Shown here piece by piece: positions 44,521-46,175 of a DNA stretch of 46,175 bases (position 1 is the stretch's first letter; each line of letters starts with the position of its first letter). The position numbers and the translations under genes were made by a program. The notes below the pieces were generated by a model. That model did not search any database. It was given only the letters and a program-made list of their open reading frames with translations, and had not been told where the DNA came from. Origin of the DNA: Fidelibacterota bacterium (GTDB lineage: Bacteria; Fidelibacterota; Marinisomatia; Marinisomatales; TCS55); NCBI GenBank assembly GCA_012964665.1, contig DTTO01000011.1, positions 1 through 46,175 on the forward strand. Reading direction: 5' to 3'.

Positions 44521-46175
44521 GTCCATTGTCATATATTTACTCTTTCCTTTTTTATTGTCGGCAGAAATACCTCAAAAATCTGCAGAAGCTGTTATTTCAG
44601 CATTCTCAGGCCTATCTGTAAGTAAGCGACATCTTACGCCTCATTTATTGGAGATTGCCAAAAATGGGATGAATTTGCCCGTAAATGACCGTATTCAATT
44701 AGAGGCCTTGGGCTTCAATTTTAGTTCTTCTCTTGTTTCAAGAATCGGGATCCAACGTCCGGAAGCAAGTGGCCTAGATGAATTCTATGATAGTGGTTTT
44801 TTTCGTTTTCATTATACAACTACTGGTTGGCAACATGCTGTGCCCCTAACTGACGCTAATGCCAGTGGTATCCCGGACTATATAGAATCCATGGCAAATA
44901 TATTTAACCATGTTGCCCAAGAGCTCCATGAAAACCAGGGTTATATAAGACCGCCAGGAGATGGTTATTACTCTGGAAACCTAGATAAAGGTGGTTCTGA
45001 TCATTATGATATTTATGTACGTGAATTACCCTCTCGTTACTACGCCTATACTCAACCAGAGGACTTCGCACAGGGAAAAGGTGATAATGAAAAGTCTAAA
45101 CTGATTGTTGAAATGAATGCATTTACCAGTTACATGGCCATGCGAAATAATTATAAGAACTTCCCCTTGGAAGAAATGGAAAATATAAAAGTATCCGCCG
45201 CCCATGAATATTTTCATGCCATCCAGTTTGGTTATGATGGCTGGGAAATGCCTTGGATTTTGGAAGCTTCTGCTGTTTGGATAGAAGAAGAAATTTATGA
45301 TGAAATCAATGATTGCTACCAATATATGCAAGATTGGTTTGAGCAACCAGACCGCGCATTAGATGAAAGTGGTTTTCATTGGTATGGATCATTCATCTTT
45401 TTCGAATATATTGAACAACATATGGGTGGTACGGAACCCATCAGAATAATCTTTGAAGAATCTGTAAAAGCAGACAGTCGCAAAAGAGATGGAAGCCATG
45501 CAGCTATCGACGCTTCTTTAAATCAGCAGGGATATTCTTTTCAGCACGCCCTGAATGGGATGTCTATAGCAAACAAAATCATGTCTTCATTGCCTGCGGA
45601 GGGCGATTACATCTATGAAGAAGCGGAAGCTTATCCCGTGGATGGTCCTGCCATTTTTCGTACAGTGAGCTTTCAAACCAGTAAACAGGATACCGTATAT
45701 TCGACCAGTTTGGATCGATTTTCCAGTCAATATATTCAAGTAATAACCCAATTGCCGGTTTTAATTGATTTGATCAATAATAGTGGTTCTTTATCCGATT
45801 TGCAACTGAACGCAATCCTGAGAAAAAAAGATGATTCATTTACCGTCATATCAAGTCCCTCAATTAATATTGATCCTGTTGATTTAAAATCAATCCATCT
45901 ATCCGTTGTAAGTCAGGATACGTTCAGTGGGAATTGGGATTATATCTTAGCGATACAGGATGGAAAACCTGGTATTACAAATGCAAATATTCCGGTAGAA
46001 TTCAAAATAGTAAATCCTTATCCGAACCCCTTTAATGGCGGGGTGCAATTCGCGGTATATATGATGAAAGAAGTACCTGTTTCCATTAATATTATCGACT
46101 TAAGTGGAAAACAGGTAAAACAGTTACATAACGGTAAATTAACAGCCGGAAATCATAATTTCAGCTGGTATGGAA
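44513..46175 (+). CDS. Secreted metalloprotease (MXAN_6640-like) with PNPFN sorting domain, partial
   Basis: At least 554 residues, open at the right edge. A signal peptide (MNRSIVIYLLFPFLLSA) leads to a large domain with FHYTTTGWQHAVPLTDANAS and DHYDIYVRELPSRYYAYT, typical of MXAN_6640-like putative metalloproteases. The zinc motif is HEYFH at 231-235, with E251 in WILEASAVW a likely third ligand. A C-terminal beta domain begins at PYPNPFNGG (502-510), followed by INIIDLSGKQVK and GNHNFSWYG, the type IX secretion/FlgD-like sorting pattern, so the protein is probably exported to the surface. The start overlaps the 40-aa gene. Protease activity is inferred from the motif only. Confidence 0.88.
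   Translation, partial: MNRSIVIYLLFPFLLSAEIPQKSAEAVISAFSGLSVSKRHLTPHLLEIAKNGMNLPVNDRIQLEALGFNFSSSLVSRIGIQRPEASGLDEFYDSGFFRFHYTTTGWQHAVPLTDANASGIPDYIESMANIFNHVAQELHENQGYIRPPGDGYYSGNLDKGGSDHYDIYVRELPSRYYAYTQPEDFAQGKGDNEKSKLIVEMNAFTSYMAMRNNYKNFPLEEMENIKVSAAHEYFHAIQFGYDGWEMPWILEASAVWIEEEIYDEINDCYQYMQDWFEQPDRALDESGFHWYGSFIFFEYIEQHMGGTEPIRIIFEESVKADSRKRDGSHAAIDASLNQQGYSFQHALNGMSIANKIMSSLPAEGDYIYEEAEAYPVDGPAIFRTVSFQTSKQDTVYSTSLDRFSSQYIQVITQLPVLIDLINNSGSLSDLQLNAILRKKDDSFTVISSPSINIDPVDLKSIHLSVVSQDTFSGNWDYILAIQDGKPGITNANIPVEFKIVNPYPNPFNGGVQFAVYMMKEVPVSINIIDLSGKQVKQLHNGKLTAGNHNFSWYG

Noticed and set aside
1-46175. Search for tRNA, rRNA, CRISPR arrays, insertion sequences and phage genes
   Set aside because: Gaps between genes are all under 240 bases; none shows a cloverleaf, repeat-spacer pattern or terminal repeats with a transposase.

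Overview
The window is about 46 kb of AT-rich, gene-dense chromosome from a diderm bacterium. It carries Kdo and heptose transferases, an LptE-type lipoprotein, TatC and an outer-membrane barrel, so the cell makes a lipopolysaccharide outer membrane. A secreted metalloprotease ends in a PNPFN-type C-terminal domain of the kind associated with type IX secretion. A DUF5683 membrane protein, Asp-rich calcium-type repeats in envelope proteins and a Bacteroides-like M49 peptidase point to the Fibrobacterota-Chlorobiota-Bacteroidota side of the tree. My best guess is Marinimicrobia (SAR406) or a close relative; this is inference from gene content, not from a marker-gene tree. No rRNA, tRNA, CRISPR array, insertion sequence or prophage was seen. 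The genes look like housekeeping core plus a heterotroph's degradative set.

Layout. (1) 1-1760, minus strand: ffh followed by rpsP, which runs off the left edge. (2) 1853-2350, plus: a lone GNAT acetyltransferase. (3) 10293-2392, minus: a close-packed run uvrB, AAA+/Fis regulator, lptE-like, asnS, LOG-like protein, acylphosphatase, nadE, small secreted protein. (4) 10512-14946, plus: four exported or lipoprotein-type proteins (DUF6174, NTF2-like, S9 peptidase, sulfatase). (5) 24763-15044, minus: ten close or overlapping genes, crp-like regulator, meaB, tatC, polyprenyl synthase, waaF-like, waaA, double-NBD ABC protein, pgsA-like, ftsY, rimO. (6) 24984-25241, plus: rpsT with a strong terminator. 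(7) 28386-25386, minus: hutH then guaB. (8) 28624-31502, plus: M49 dipeptidyl-peptidase lipoprotein and an arginase-family hydrolase. (9) 43395-31506, minus: barrel with calcium repeats, alaS, PPC-domain protein, ridA, DUF5683 protein, sodium symporter, unknown membrane protein, exonuclease-DinG helicase, GH1 glycosidase. (10) 43480 to the right edge, plus: unknown 102-aa protein, unknown exported membrane protein, 40-aa membrane peptide, and a large secreted metalloprotease cut by the window end.

How the genes work together. Blocks 3 and 5 join envelope building (Kdo and heptose transfer, polyprenyl carrier, phosphatidylglycerophosphate, LptE) with protein export (FtsY, TatC; Ffh in block 1). 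Blocks 4, 7, 8 and 10 describe use of peptides, sulfated compounds and glycosides: periplasmic or surface peptidases, sulfatase, GH1, a sodium-coupled transporter, histidine lyase and an arginase-type enzyme.

The most interesting signals are: a perfect TGTGA-N6-TCACA operator beside a CRP-like gene whose recognition helix keeps the matching contact residues; a fused ABC ATPase with one canonical and one degenerate site and no permease nearby; a sigma-54-type activator with a changed GAFTGA loop; Asp-rich calcium-type insertions in both an LptE-like lipoprotein and a beta-barrel; and the uncharacterised gene set leading into the metalloprotease at the right edge. The longest gaps between genes are 237, 220 and 218 bases; no stretch over 300 bases lacks a gene.
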